Part shown: positions 10,247 through 22,631 of the stretch, one piece after another
How positions within the stretch are numbered: position 1 is the stretch's first letter
Layout of the letters: every line of letters begins with the position of its first letter
Source: Phellopilus nigrolimitatus
Lineage: Eukaryota; Basidiomycota; Agaricomycetes; Hymenochaetales; Hymenochaetaceae
Direction: 5' to 3'
DNA length: 64,000 bases
NCBI GenBank assembly: GCA_021029095.1
Contig: JAJOHG010000085.1
Coordinates: 50,031-114,030, forward strand
Notes under the pieces: model-generated
What the model saw: the letters and a program-made list of their open reading frames with translations, nothing else
What the model was told of the DNA's origin: nothing
Database searches by the model: none
Program-made: the position numbers and the translations under genes

Positions 10247-11440
10247 TCCTTGGGGCTCGAAGTTTGCTTGGGAATGTACGGTGTCCAACGTGGTAAGTAG
10301 TGCCATGTGAGGGCTAAGTAAAGAAATATGCGTATTGCAGCATAACTAGTAAGCAGAAGTATATCATATTTAGAACGTTCAAAAATGAACTTTGCAGATT
10401 AAATTTGCAAGACATCACAGCCTGCAGATATTTACTGACGCGCCAGACACTCAACGCAAGATGTGAACAGGGCACCAGCTGCACCACAGCTCCTCGTAAA
10501 TGTAAATCGTAAACGGCTAAGCTAAAATGGTCACAGTGACTTGACGATAGTCACATCGATGTCACTGGATCACGACTGCCTTTTTGCAGCGATGACAGAC
10601 GTTTCTGAACTTGTCTTATGTCCGTGTCTGCTGCAACTTGAATCGCGTTTCTAGACCTGTCCTGGATGGGGATGGATGTATTCTAGATTGGAGTCTTACT
10701 TGCACCCTTCGGGTCTGGGTGTCGGGAAAGCCACTTTGCTTCAGCGGAAAAGACGACCCTCGCGCCGGCTTATGAGGGAATCGGAATCTAGACTCTTGTT
10801 CAAAGGAGAGGATTGGCAATAGAAAAGAGTGTATAGGCTGGTTTTCAGAAGAGAGAATGTGAGCATGAGTTTCGGGCCTGCAAGTCGCGTATCACCCACT
10901 GACCTTTGCTCACCGCAGTTCCCCGTTCTCCGCGATTGAATAGCATTTATATCTCGTGCCACGCATAAACCAGCTTGCTCAAGCTCTTCTCTTTCCTCTT
11001 CCATTGCGACACTGTTCGTTTTGGACACCCGGTCTTTGCGAAGGTCTTCCATTGCGAAGCAAATATCGCGTTCATACCTCTGCTCCATTAAGACAACCTG
11101 GCTATTCTCATCAGAGTAGTAGTGATTTCGAAAGAATGCTTGTGAACTACAGAAGCGAACCTGTGCCTAACCTCTATTGGACTCAACTCTATTGGACTCG
11201 AACATGGAAGGCCACTTTCGCGCTTTATCTCTTCGACTTTAACATCTACTGAACGTGTGAACGTATGTGGATAGAAACACGCGTTTTTTTAAAAGAACCC
11301 GTGAAGATGCGACCAGTTAGGAGAGCGGGCCCCACACATCTCAGAGGCTTCGCGCGTTCGCATCGCCAACTTGTTATCCCACATGACGCTGTTTTCTAGG
11401 TCCTCGCATCAGCACGATTTGTCTCTCTGGTAGTCTGGTA
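10247..11440. other. Intergenic region, possible orphan exon on the minus strand
   Basis: A minus frame at 11088-10741 begins with a Glu/Arg-rich stretch (MEDLRKDR, MEEEREELEQ) and is followed by a donor-like GTCAGT. It could be an exon of an unrecognised gene or a gene relic. Nothing identifies it, and no partner exon was established. The rest shows no gene. Confidence 0.35.
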
Positions 11441-11450
11441 GTATATAAAT
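11441..11450 (+). promoter_or_regulatory. TATA box of the flavin monooxygenase gene
   Basis: GTATATAAAT ends 52 bases before the ATG at 11502, a typical fungal core-promoter distance. Confidence 0.6.
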
Positions 11451-11501
11451 CGGGATACGTTCGAATGCCGTGCACCTCTATTGATCGCGCCGTCTTGCAC
11501 A

Positions 11502-14399
11502 ATGCCTCCGGGGATCCACACGATCTTAGACAGTGCTATCGAGCATGCCCCCCCTTTCCCTGACGCCGACCGGGAAAAAAGCCTGGGGATCGACACTTCG
11601 AAGCCTGAAAGCCTGCTCAGTCCCATCTCCCCGATCAGCTCCGACAGCCTCCACGGCCCTTTCTCTCCTACGAGCGACAACGACGAATCTCTACTATTTG
11701 GCGAGACCGGCGCTGCCGGCGTCCCACGTAACGTTTTTAAGAACGGCCAGTCTGGCTTCGCACTCAGTAACGCGTGCATTGACGACGAGCGGCCGTTCAA
11801 GGTCGTTGTAATCGGGGCTGGATATAGCGGCATCATAGCTGGAGTCAGGTGTGTTCAATTGTGGAGACGAGTCTGGGATTTCTCGGCGTCCATTGACTGC
11901 TTCGCAGGTTTCCCCAGCGAATGAAAAATCTCGAGTTCACGATCTACGACAAGAACGCTGGTGTTGGCGGGACGTGGTTCTCGAACAGATATCCTGTGCG
12001 TGCTATTGTTTGAGGCCCGCTGTCCGGCTTGAAATCTGACTAAATGATGTTTTCAGGGTGTTGCTTGCGATTTGCCTTCTCACTGTGTATGTTTTTGATT
12101 CTATCATACTTGACGAATGCGTTCACTGAACCTCGTTTGCACAGTATCAAACTACTTTTGAGGAAAATGTAATTCACACTCCCCGAACGTCACTTCTGCG
12201 ACACGCCTACTAAGCTTGTCCTTGCAGACACAATGGTCCTCTTTCTACGCACCAGGCTCCGAAATCCGCGCCGAGATCGAGCGTATCGTCGACAAGTACA
12301 AGCTCATGCGCTACATTAAACTGGAGCACGAGCTCGTACATGCACGGTACGATGAGGGCAGCGGCAAGTGGCACCTCAGGCTGCGTCGGCGCGTTCCCGG
12401 CTCCGCGCCCGCTGATGAACAGTACGAGGTCATCGAAGACACGGCGGACTTTGTGCTCTCGGGCGTCGGCTCTTTGAGCCGCTGGCGCTGGCCGGACATC
12501 GAAGGCCTGCGAGCATTCAAGGGCAAGCTCGTCCACTCGGCCGCCTGGGAGTTGGACGAAGCGGGAAGCTGGCAAGGCAGTGTCGCGGACTGGAAAGACA
12601 AGCGCGTCGGCGTCATCGGTGTCGTATGTCCTCCCTGTTCTTTATTCTTTCTTATGGCATTTGGTATCTGCTGGCTTAGCAAATGGGTTATGGGCTATTA
12701 GGGTTCGTCGTCGATCCAGATCGTCCCCACTATCCAACCGCTTGTGAAGCACCTGTATCACTACGTTCGAGGACAGACGTGGCTTGCGCCCCCTTTCCAA
12801 AGCGACTTCCTGTCGGAGTTCATGAATCGCGACCCGGCTGCGGGCAACTGTGAGCGATATTACAACTTTCCTTAGGCGCGTTTTCTCAGGGAGAGTTCCC
12901 TCGCTTTATTATAGATATCTTCACCGAGGCGGACAGGCAGGCATTCAAAGATCCCGCATTTTACAAGAAATTCAGACACTCGCTCGAGGCAGAGGCCAAT
13001 GTGATTTTCGCGCTACTCTTCTTCTCGACATCTAGATCTGATGCTTTATTTGTTTTCACAGTCCATTCACTTCATAACTATCAAGGGCACAGAATCGCAG
13101 AAGGCCGCGCAGGAGGCCTTCATGACGCACATGCGTACGAGACTAGCAAAGGAGCCGTGGATCATCGACCGTTGTGAGTTTCACTTTGTATACTGAACAA
13201 AGCTGCATACGGATGAAAGCTGGAATATCAAGTGATGCCCGATTTTTCGGTTACTTGTAAACGATTGACGCCGGGCCCGGGGTTCCTCGAGGCATTGTGT
13301 GAGGATAACGTATGTGATTTGAGATACATTGCTTATGGTCAAGAATCTGACTTTCTCTTCCCAGGTCGACTTCGTTCCGACGCACATTAAAAGAATCACA
13401 GAGACGGGCATTGAACTTGTTGACGGAACTCACCATGACCTGGACGTGATAGTATGCGCGACTGGTAAGAACAGTCGGCCATCGTGCGTTGAAGTCTTCG
13501 CCTAACTTCCGGCGCTGTAGGATACGACACAACGTTCCAGTACCCGTTCACCGTCGTCGGCCGCGGCGGGAAGACGCTCCTGGAGCGTTACAAGCCGCAC
13601 CCGGAAACGTATCTGTCGCTCTGCTCTGACGGCTTCCCGAACTGGTTCATGTCATTCGGCCCGAACTCGGTCTTCGGTACTGGGACCCTGATCATCGTCA
13701 TGGAGCGCCAGATCGACTACGCCATCGAGGCGGCGAAGAAGCTGCAGAGGGAGCACCTAAAGAGCATCGAACCGAAGAAGGAGGCCGTTGCTGACTTCGA
13801 CGAGTATCTCGAGGTGCGTATTCGCGTGTCGTCTCTCCTGATGCCATCCTTGAACGACCAACCTTTTTAGCATTACTTCAGAACAGTGAGTATTTGACAT
13901 ACACTACATGAATCTCACTCACAGGGGTCATGGGCGGTAGACCGTCTTCAATGAACCATGCCGCTCATGGTATAAAGCGGGCAAGGCGGATGGGCGCATC
14001 ATCGGACTGTGGCCAGGTATTTACTCATGTTTCGCCGGTACCAGCTACGCCATAGCTGACATGTACCATAGGCTCAAGTCTACACGCAATGCGAACACTC
14101 AAACACCCGCGCTGGGAGGACTACAACTTCGAGCCACTCGATGGGATCCAGAACCGTTTCCACTGGCTGGGAGATGGGTCGACGCATAACGAGAAGCATA
14201 TGACTGGGGATCGTATGTCTTCTCAATCATTCATTTGAAGATATACATAAATCGGAGTGCGCTTACAATTGTTTTCGGATTGTAGGCGCGTGGTATTTGA
14301 ATCCAGAAGAAGTCGACATTCCTCCCGGTGAGTTCGATAGCCTTCGCTCGGCGTTTGGTCTGACCTTCGTGCACGTCTGCAGTTCCTGAAGAGAAATAA
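11502..14399 (+). CDS. FAD-dependent Baeyer-Villiger-type monooxygenase
   Basis: Sixteen-exon model, phases consistent, 676 residues: 11502-11848, 11908-11995, 12057-12086, 12145-12168, 12228-12623, 12702-12849, 12876-13000, 13062-13173, 13233-13309, 13365-13464, 13521-13813, 13871-13885, 13941-14016, 14072-14212, 14286-14327, 14383-14399. The FAD-binding motif VVVIGAGYSGI is near residue 110, followed by GGTWFSNRYPGVACD. The Baeyer-Villiger fingerprint FxGxxxHxxxW is present as FKGKLVHSAAW. The NADPH Rossmann motif VGVIGVGSSSIQIVP and the late ATGYDTTF complete the class. The family inserts oxygen next to a ketone or oxidises heteroatoms, using NADPH and O2; the substrate here is unknown. 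The first 100 residues are Ser/Pro-rich and unconserved. Two micro-exons (24 and 15 nt) are inferred from phase and family fit. A broken copy lies at the window's right end. No other pathway genes sit alongside. Confidence 0.9.
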
Positions 14400-14753
14400 A
14401 AAGTCAATCAAATGAATTGTGACTGAATAGTACTTATTCATGTATGTAAACCTAAGTTTGAATGTATTCTACGGAGCATTGCTTCGCACGAGATCCTTAT
14501 CGCAAACCGTGTGGGGAGGTAAACGTAGGTGTGCTGGATAGGTGCGTGTTAGATTAAGTCAGCTTATCACTAAAGTGGTTACGCGTGCTACTGATAATGG
14601 CAGGAGCTCGGCCCGGCTATCCAGGAGGCCGGATCTCGGGACGGACAAACATTTCAGCATTTGATGCTGAAACAGACAACGAACATCTCCTTTCCTTTCT
14701 TCATGATCACCCCAATCACTTAGGCAATTTCGTACTACAGGAATACGCTCGAC

Positions 14754-16962
14754 ATGAAATCGCCGACCGAACGTATACCAGCCCGCAGTGGTGTTATCTT
14801 GAAGAGCAATGGGCATGCAAAAAAGGTATGTATGAGAATCATATGTAAGTCTCGGAGATCTGTTTTTTTCTGACGAGAACGACGGCGCCGACATACTCCA
14901 GGTCATTGCTCTCGTAAAGCAGGGCTCTGTCGACGATATCTTGCTCCTCGGAAATCATTTTGCCATGGTCAATCGCTCTCTGGCTGTTGATGCGCTTTCT
15001 GCGCTCCTCGAGTCTACGAGAACTCGCTCACCTCCAGACACCGAACCGTCTTATTGGACAAAAGACGAGACCGTAACTATCCAAGTCGTCATGTCGGCCA
15101 TGTCTGCTATCACCATTAGTCTCCACTACTTCGACCCGCCGAAACTTGAATCTCTTTCTCTTACATTGTCTTCTCACTTCTCTCACATTCTTCCGTGGCT
15201 TCGATTTTTCTTCGATAATGCCGGTGATGTGGCCACTTTAGCCTATGCGAGGACAAGCAAGACGCATTTCCTACTTAAAGTCATCAATACTCTTGGTGTT
15301 TTCTCCCGCTGCGATATGACCGAGTCCTTTCTCTTTACGCATGAGTCAGTCGAGCTCGTGGCGAAATTCTGGTTAACTGCGACAGGTAAAACCAAGAGAA
15401 GTGCCTCCCAGCTTCTGTTGAACGTCTTCAGGACAGCCAAAGCTGTCCATACGGATTTGGTACAGGATATACTCTGCTCAGATGTTGAAAATACGGCACG
15501 TATCGCAATGCAACGACTGCGCGGTTCGCTCCAAGGAGAGTGTCTGGACTTCGAGAACATGCTTTTCAGCAACATCGCGCTTACTTTGGCAGATCAGTCC
15601 TCCTCCCTGCGTCAGGCTCTCGCAAATAAGGGCATTATCTCTGATACATCGAAAGCCGCGCTTCTCATCCTTGGCTCGTATGCTGGCGATAACTACATAT
15701 ATAATCGTCAAGCACTAATCTTATACACAAATGTGATGCCGAGACTCATACACACGAAGGGGCTCCCCGGACTTTTCGAGGCCGTGCGCTCTGGCTTGTT
15801 CAACGTCATTGACAAAACTATACTCTCCCTCGACCTTTCTGACGACTACAGCAAATGCCTACTCTCGGCCTTCAGATACACGTATGGCTATCTCCAATGT
15901 TATTCTTTCGTCGGCATTGCCGTCGAAGCCATGCGGTCGCTGCAGTCAGAAGACTGGAACTCTTGCAAGAGGAATAAAGGCGTCGCCTCCGATTGGAAGG
16001 CGTTTAAAAACTATGTCATATCGCGGGCCATTATCAAGAGCAAGTATGATCGCTGGTTGATGCGGAGGAAGTCATGCTGCGAGAGCGTAAGTGTTTTTTG
16101 TTTTTTTGTTTTATTTAATAAAGTCTTTTTTCTGAGAATCTTTAAGTGTGACAGGGAGATTTGTGGGGAGATGAAAATGTGCGCAGGCTGTGAAGAGGTT
16201 TTTTACTGCTCAAAAGCCTGCCAGGCTATGTCATGGAAGGAAAAGGGTCACAGGGAGAGATGCAAGAATAAGCAGCATAGGCCTCAGCACAGTGAGCCTC
16301 CTTTCCTCGCGTACCATTCTGAATGCACTTCAGATCTAACATCTATTATCCTCCTAGCCAATGAATGGGGAAAGCTCAAGCGTCGTGACCGAGAGTTCAT
16401 CCATGTCATTGCCACAATGGACATCCGTCGTCATATCCCCGCGCTCCTCGCGCTAGCGGCAGCAAAGTTTCCAGATACGCCGCCCATTTTACTAGGCTTC
16501 GGAATCAACTACGACTTCTTCCCGCCCATACTCGACGTATTCAGTCTCATCGATCTGTTCTATGCTTCGGATATGCCTCACGAACAGGTTCCTGGTGTCG
16601 TCGCTGAGGAGGTGCGAAGATGGGCCAAGTCGGGGGGCGTAGACGCGAGAAAGGAAACCGGACACTACATTCGTATAACATTACCTGATACAGGCTTCGG
16701 GGAGGCTAAAAGTGGATCATCCACTTATGTGCCACCGAAGTTTTTTGACGGCATGGACTTCGATGGTCCGCGCTTGCGCCGAGGAGCGGGCGCTGAGGTA
16801 AAGCGCATGTCCGGGCACGACATAGAAGGACGAACATTGGAGGCGGAATATGACGAGGTCGACGAGATCATTAGGCGGATGCAGTTTACTTCCTGGAGTT
16901 CGCTTTGGGACAAACTTGATAAGGCTTGGGATGCGGCTGACAAACCCAACTGGCCTTTCTGA
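14754..16962 (+). CDS. MYND zinc-finger protein, copy 1
   Basis: Exons 14754-14825, 14902-16086 and 16147-16962 give up to 690 residues. The ATG at 14754 is chosen because its frame matches the short N-terminal exon of the two paralogues, ending in AKK at a phase-0 donor. An all-helical region of about 390 residues precedes a MYND finger: Cys-x2-Cys (split by intron 2), then MCAGCEEVFYCSKACQAMSW and the closing His-x3-Cys. MYND fingers usually bind Pro-rich peptides of partner proteins. The C-terminal 240 residues hold RRHIPALLAL and a Trp-rich end. A 66-base stretch beginning GTGAGCC near 16292 and ending CTAG near 16357 has splice signals and is probably a third intron that happens to stay open (the model would lose 22 residues). 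Function unknown; such proteins are expanded in mushrooms. Confidence 0.82.
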
Positions 16963-17090
16963 ATTACTGTACCATGATAAAATACAAACGGCTATGAGAT
17001 ACGACTCATTGGCTGCACAAGAAATATGTTTCTTTCACGTGATATTACGTAATCAATGACAATTGTCGATGGTACATGTACAGTTGACTA

Positions 17091-17115
17091 TCTAATAATG
17101 AATACGGTCCGTTCC
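17091..17115 (+). repeat. Left terminal inverted repeat of the pogo-like element
   Basis: It begins CAGTTGACTATCTAATAATG and pairs with the reverse complement of 19868-19892, differing by one base (C versus A in the GAMTATC block). Confidence 0.85.
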
Positions 17116-17299
17116 CAGTTTTTGTATTCATTAATGGATCATATTCACTAGCGGATGTCACGTACTTGTGACTACGTGTGACTGTACATGGCGCTCCTGT
17201 CACACCAGTTTAATAATTCTAATTGTGTATTTTTTAAGCAATAAAACTCATATGTACTATTAGGAGTGAGATATGTTAGAGGAGAAGACAAGAAAGGGC

Positions 17300-19592
17300 T
17301 CAGGAAGTGTCCATGGTATCGAAATCACGTACGGTAAAGAATGAATCTAGTGTGACCTGCTTATGTGATTCCAAATCGAGGCGGCGGAGGTGCCCGCGCA
17401 TGTGCCGCAGCTGCCTCTGCAACTCGAGTGCCGCAACGCCATCGGCTTCAGAGTGTGCGATGCACAGTTTCTCGAGCTTCTCGCACAGCTCAATACCTTC
17501 TCGTGCTGATACAACTTCATCTGCGTTATCGTCTTCGGGATCGTCGTCAAGGACTTCTGTTGCCGTGACATCACCATTCTGTTCTGCAACCAGCCTCCGT
17601 GCCTCCGCAATGATTTCAATGTCACCTCCAGGAAAATGGTAAGGTGATTCACCAATCTCCATCTCTTCAATCGGATTCACAAGTTCTTCAAGAGTAGGAG
17701 CAGTGCCCCGGATGTGATTGAGCTTTTTCAAGTCGTCAACAGCCTCCATCAGGGATTTCTCGAACGACTCGAGCTGCGGGATTGTCGCTTTGTCAGGAAT
17801 CAACGGGACTGGATCTGGGATGGCTGGTGGTGCTGACTGTTGAGCTTTGTGTGCGAGCTCATGGATAGCTGAGACTGCAGCAGGTACGTCTGATTCTGCT
17901 TGGAATACTGCATCAAAGGCCGGTTTCCAATCTGCATAAAGATAACGCTCTTTTAGATAGGCTTCGAGCTTTTTAATTGTCTCTGGCATTGTCATATCGT
18001 CGCAGCCTTCTGCGATATTCCAGGCATTTGGATCTTGGCTTGGAGATTCTACAGTGCCCGCCCCGACTGGCAATGCGCACGCAGTAACACTAGAAACACA
18101 GATTAGCTCTGACTCATAACTTTAACAGCTTTATTAACTTACGCTTCAACTGCGTCTTGTATTTTTGTGTGATTCCAACAGTTTCGCCTCGTCTCAGGTG
18201 AGACAATATTCCAGGCCTCCTTCGCCATCAACATAACTTTGAGTAAGTTCACCTTATAAACGTCACTTTCGCCTGCCTTATCAAGGGAAATTGCTCGCAG
18301 ACAGAATGTACGTCGATAAATTGCTTTCCAGCACCGAATGATGCCAGCATCGAGAGGTTGGATAAAGGCTGTCATGTTGGGTGCGAGGAATTCTATATGA
18401 ATGTTGGTGGGTTCGTATTTGATGATATGTCCGGCAAAGTTATCAACAAGCAGACAGATGTGCCGCTCCTGTCTTCTGAAGAAACGGTCCTGCTCCTTAA
18501 CCCACCTACACATACGGTAAGCTAATGCTTTGCGAATAATGATGTTTTTACTTACTCTTCAAAAAGTGCGGCTGTCATCCAAGCAGTCTTGTTGTTTCGG
18601 TAGTAAAAGCCTTTCTTTTCAGGCTTAATCTTGTTGAAGCAGCGAGGCTGCTGCAACTTTCCAATAAAGAAGACTGGCAAAGTCTCACTTCCGTCTGAAT
18701 TGCAAGCAAATCCACAGTGATCCGAAATTTGCTGGTTTTTTTCCCTGACATTTGCTTCGTAACCAATCCTCGATCAGGTGGAGCACTTGAATGATAATTT
18801 GGTCAGACTGATCAACCACCAAATAGTATACCATCTTCTTTCTGCATTTGAAGACGAGGACTGTCAATCCGAACAGGCCTGACTCGTTAAAATTCCATCG
18901 GTCCTTCTTCGCATATGTAGACAGAACTTTGGACAGCCGTTTGTGTTCAACTTCAACAGCTGCCTGGTCTACAGACCCTGCTTCACCATGTCTTCGATAC
19001 TCCTTCAATGCGTGACTGTTTCAGAGACTAAGTAAGATTACACCAATATAAAGATAATTGAAAACGTACGCTTTGCAAAATTTTGGTACCCAACCATTGC
19101 TTTTCAACCGCTCTTCTGTCGGCACATCCATTGCCTCCTCGAACTTTGTGCGTTTTGCCACTAGCATAGGTCCATTCACCGTCTCATTCTTTTCCTCCAT
19201 ATGCTTGACCCAGAGCACCAAAGCCTCCTCTACATCTGGTCTGGTGACAATGCGTGTTCGTCTTGAAGAAAGTGAGTTCGTGTTGGATACAGACTTAGCC
19301 TGGTCTATTGCTCGGCCATCTACAGATAAATGGCGACAAAGAGCCGGCTGCGAGAATTCAGAGCACCCTCCGGACGAGAACAAAAATATTTGACAACATC
19401 GGCTTGTTTAATCTCAGGGTTTGCATCACAGTAGGCGACAACATTCAGCCAGTCATTCAGAGTAAGGTGTTTCAAAGTATGTTTTGGTTGAATAATGGCA
19501 GATGTCTCCGGAGCATGTTTGTCTTTTGGTTTGCGAGTTCAAGGAGGATACGGAACTTTTTGGTCACGAGTCTTCCGTTTTTTTGCATCCAT
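17300..19592 (-). pseudogene. Pogo/Tigger-type DDE transposase, inactivated
   Basis: Pieces of a CENP-B/pogo-like transposase follow in order. There is an N-terminal psq-type HTH (LNDWLNVVAYCDANP, ADVVKYF), a Tc5-type HTH region (RPDVEEALVLWVKHMEE), a DDE_1 core and an acidic C-terminal tail ending at 17300. Damage is clear. There is an in-frame TGA at 19541-19539, 18 codons after the ATG at 19592. There is a frameshift after EGAL near 19355 and another after the first catalytic block near 18840-18620. The usual Asp of NFDETGL reads Asn (NFNESGLF). The second and third Asp positions (LLVDNFAGH, QPLDAGII) remain. Two probable introns are present, one downstream of 19070 and one at about 18555-18505. 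Such enzymes cut and paste their own element at TA sites; this copy should be inactive. Confidence 0.82.
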
Positions 19593-19867
19593 TGAGTGGG
19601 GATTTGGACGAGCAGTGATCTCTCCTCCTTTCCTTACATTTTGCTTTGCGTACTGGCTGTCAAACATGTCTAATGTTGTGTTGGGATCACGATCGAGGTG
19701 CAAGGCTCATCAAATCTCGACAAAAATAACCCGAAAAAGCAAATCTATTAATGCATATGGCCAAAATCCGTATTCACTATTCGATACCGGATTTTATGAA
19801 TAATTTGGCGGGCACGGAGTCGGTTCCAGCATTTCTTATTCATTAGTAGCTCATATTCATTATTAGC

Positions 19868-19892
19868 TAATTCATTATTAGATATTCAACTG
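19868..19892 (-). repeat. Right terminal inverted repeat of the pogo-like element
   Basis: It ends in TCAACTG followed by TA. Its reverse complement matches the left repeat at 17091. Confidence 0.85.
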
Positions 19893-20125
19893 TACCAGAC
19901 AAGTAACAAAAAACTTGGAAGATCACAGTTGGAATATATCACATGCTGTGAGCAAAGATTTGTAACTTGAGGTTGTGGACTGTGGAGTACGATTCGTATG
20001 GTTCAGGAATGAATGAGACTGGTTATTCCGGAAAGAGCTTTGAGTTCGACGCCTTGTCAGCGCGTAGAAGCGTCTCTTTCTTTCTCCGTCATCATCACTT
20101 ATGCAACAACAGGCACACGCTCAGC

Positions 20126-22351
20126 ATGAACTCGTCGGCAGACTTTCAGCAACGACGTATGCGAGACCACGATGGGATTATACTGATTAGCAAGGCGCGC
20201 GCAAAAAAGGTATGATAATCACGGACGCAAAAAGGTCTTCCTGACGAGAACGATATCGACGTACGTACTATCCAGGTCATTGCTCTTGCAAAACGGGGCT
20301 CTGTCAGCGATTTATTGCTCCTCGGAAACCATTTCTCCATGATCAGCCAATCTCTTGCCGATGAGACGCTTTCTGCGCTTCTTGAGTTCACAGGAAGTCG
20401 TCGCCTTCCGGACACCAAACCGCCCTCGCGTTCCTGGGCAAAAGACGAGATCGAAAACATCGAAATCGCCATGTCTACTATGTCCGCTCTCGCCGCCAGT
20501 CATCGCCACTTCAACCCGCCGATCAACCCGCCGGTACTCGAGTCTCTGTCCCTTACATTATCTTCTCATTTCTCTCACGTTCTTCCATGGCTACGATTGT
20601 TTTTCGACAATGCCGGCGACATAGCCCCTATAGCCTACGGGAGCCCAACCACATCTCAATTCTTGAGTCGTGTTCTTGATGCTTTCGGTATCTTCTCTCG
20701 CTGTGATATGTGCGCTCCGTTCCTCATTGCGCTTGAATCGATCGACCTCGTCACGAAATTCTGGTTTACTGCAACAGGCAAGGCCGCGATAGCTGCATCT
20801 CGATTACTTTTACAGTTCTTCGAGACCGCAAGCACCGGCTGGATGACTCTCTTTCACGGTCACCTCTGCTCAGATGCCGAGAAAACAGCACGTATCGCGA
20901 TGCATCGATTGCAAAGTGCGCTCCAAGCAAAGCCTGTGGACTTTGAAAACATGGTTTTCAACGACGTCGCGCACCATCTGGCAGGCTATTTTGTCTCCCT
21001 GCGTCAGCCTCTCGCAAATAACGGCTTTGTCTCTGCCACGTCGAAAGCAGCACATCTCATCCTAGATTCGGATGCTTCAACCAATTATATTTGTGATTCA
21101 CTAGTTAAGTACATAGGCGTAATGCCGTTGATCATGCATTCCACGGACAGATTCGTCTGCCTTTTTGAGGGGGTGCGCTCTGGCTTGTTCGATATCATCA
21201 ACAGAACTATTCTCTCCTTCGACCTCCCTGAGGACTACAGCAAGGAATTCCACTCAACCCTTGTATACATGTCCCGCTATCTTGAAGTGTATTCTTTCAT
21301 CGGCATTGCCGCCGAGGCTATGCGGTCGCTACAATCAGAAGGCTGGGACTCTTGCAAGAAGAATAAAGACCTCTTTTCTGATTGGAAGGTGTTTATAGAC
21401 CTTGTCGTATCTCGGGCCATCATGAAAAGCAAGTATGACCGCTGGTTGATGCGAAAAAAATCACATTGCGATAACGTAAGTGATTAAAAACAAAGTCATT
21501 AGTTTCATCCTGACGACCCGCCGAAGTGCGACAGGGAGTTCGATGGGCTGATGAAAATGTGTGCGGGATGCAAGGATACCTACTACTGCTCAAAAGCCTG
21601 CCAGACGATGTCGTGGAGGGAAGGAGATCACAGAGAGAATTGTGAGAATAAGTTTCTTAGGCCTCAATACAGTGAGTCTTTCGTTCTCACGCATCATTCT
21701 GAATGCGCTTTAATTCTAACTTCTATGATCTACCTAGCGAATGAATGGGGTCGAATCAAGCGTCGTGATTGGGAGTTCAGCCATATCATCGCCACGATGG
21801 ACATCCGTCGTCACATCCCCGCGCTCCTCACGCTAGAAGCAAAAATGTTCTCAGATACGCCGCCTAGTCTATTAGGCTTCGCAATTAACTACAGCATCTT
21901 CCCGCCTGTAGTCGAAGTGTTCCGTGTTGTTGATTTGTTCGTCGCAGCAGGTATGCGCCCCGGGATCATCTCTGGCATCATTTCCGAGGAGGTGCTGAAA
22001 TGGGACAAGACGGAGAATATAGAGGGCGCAAGAAGGCGGACTGGGAACTACATTGCTATCACATTACCTGACATGGACAACAAAAACGATGAAACTGGAT
22101 CTAGTGCTTTTGTGCAGCCGAAATTCATTGATGGCATGGACTGGCATGTACCATTTCTGGGCCGAGATGCGAGCACCAGTGCGAAGCGCGTGCTTTGGCG
22201 CGACGGGAAAGGACGCTCGTTGGAGGCGGAATACGATGAGGTCGACGAAATGGTTAGGCAAATGCAGCCTCTTTCTTGGAATTCGCTTTGGGACAAAATC
22301 GATGGATCTTGGGATGCGCCGGACTGGCCATTCAAAGTTCCTGCGCCATGA
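20126..22351 (+). CDS. MYND zinc-finger protein, copy 2
   Basis: Exons 20126-20209, 20276-21475 and 21527-22351 give 702 residues with phase-0 joins. Layout equals copy 1: a 28-residue first exon, a long helical region, then a MYND finger whose first Cys pair is created by splicing (HCDN joined to CDRE), continuing MCAGCKDTYYCSKACQTMSW and a final His-x3-Cys. The intron inside the finger contains a stop, so splicing there is required. As in copy 1, a GTGAGTC...CTAAC...CTAG stretch of 66 bases (about 21671-21736) may be a further intron that stays open. It resembles copy 3 more closely than copy 1, for example RLPDTKPPSRSW and FNPPINPPVLES. No lesion is seen, so it is the likely functional member alongside copy 1. 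Confidence 0.84.
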
Positions 22352-22631
22352 CGGGAGAATCTTCTCATTTAATGACGTGCAGAATAAATTTCCTAATAAA
22401 TATGTGTTGTACAATGCATAATAATGTAATGTAGTCGAACATCGTGATGTGGAAGCCAATTTTTAATAGAGCATTTCACTGATTTCCAGAAGCCACTGCG
22501 CACACCCCTTACTGCACGAACAAAAAACACCATTTGACCTCGCAGAACTCGAGTAAGTACTTTTGCTCTCTACTGCTAGACAATTCGGAAACAAACTTCT
22601 TTGTTAGACTCAAGTGATCCCTATTTTTCTT

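Larger units (their letters stand above)
17091..19892 (-). mobile_element. Pogo/Tigger-like DNA transposon, complete but decayed
   Basis: The ends are inverted repeats: CAGTTGACTATCTAATAATG at the left matches, with one mismatch, the reverse complement of the right end (…TCAACTG). TA lies directly outside both ends (17089-17090 and 19893-19894), as for the Tc1/mariner-pogo target duplication. Inside are more imperfect TAATGAAT-type subterminal repeats and a broken transposase on the minus strand. Length is about 2.8 kb. It sits between MYND copies 1 and 2. Confidence 0.85.

Noticed and set aside
14597..14848. Alternative start for MYND copy 1 at 14597 (frame beginning MAGARPG)
   Set aside because: This frame reaches the first donor in phase 1 and cannot join exon 2; the frame starting at 14754 matches the paralogues and joins in phase 0.
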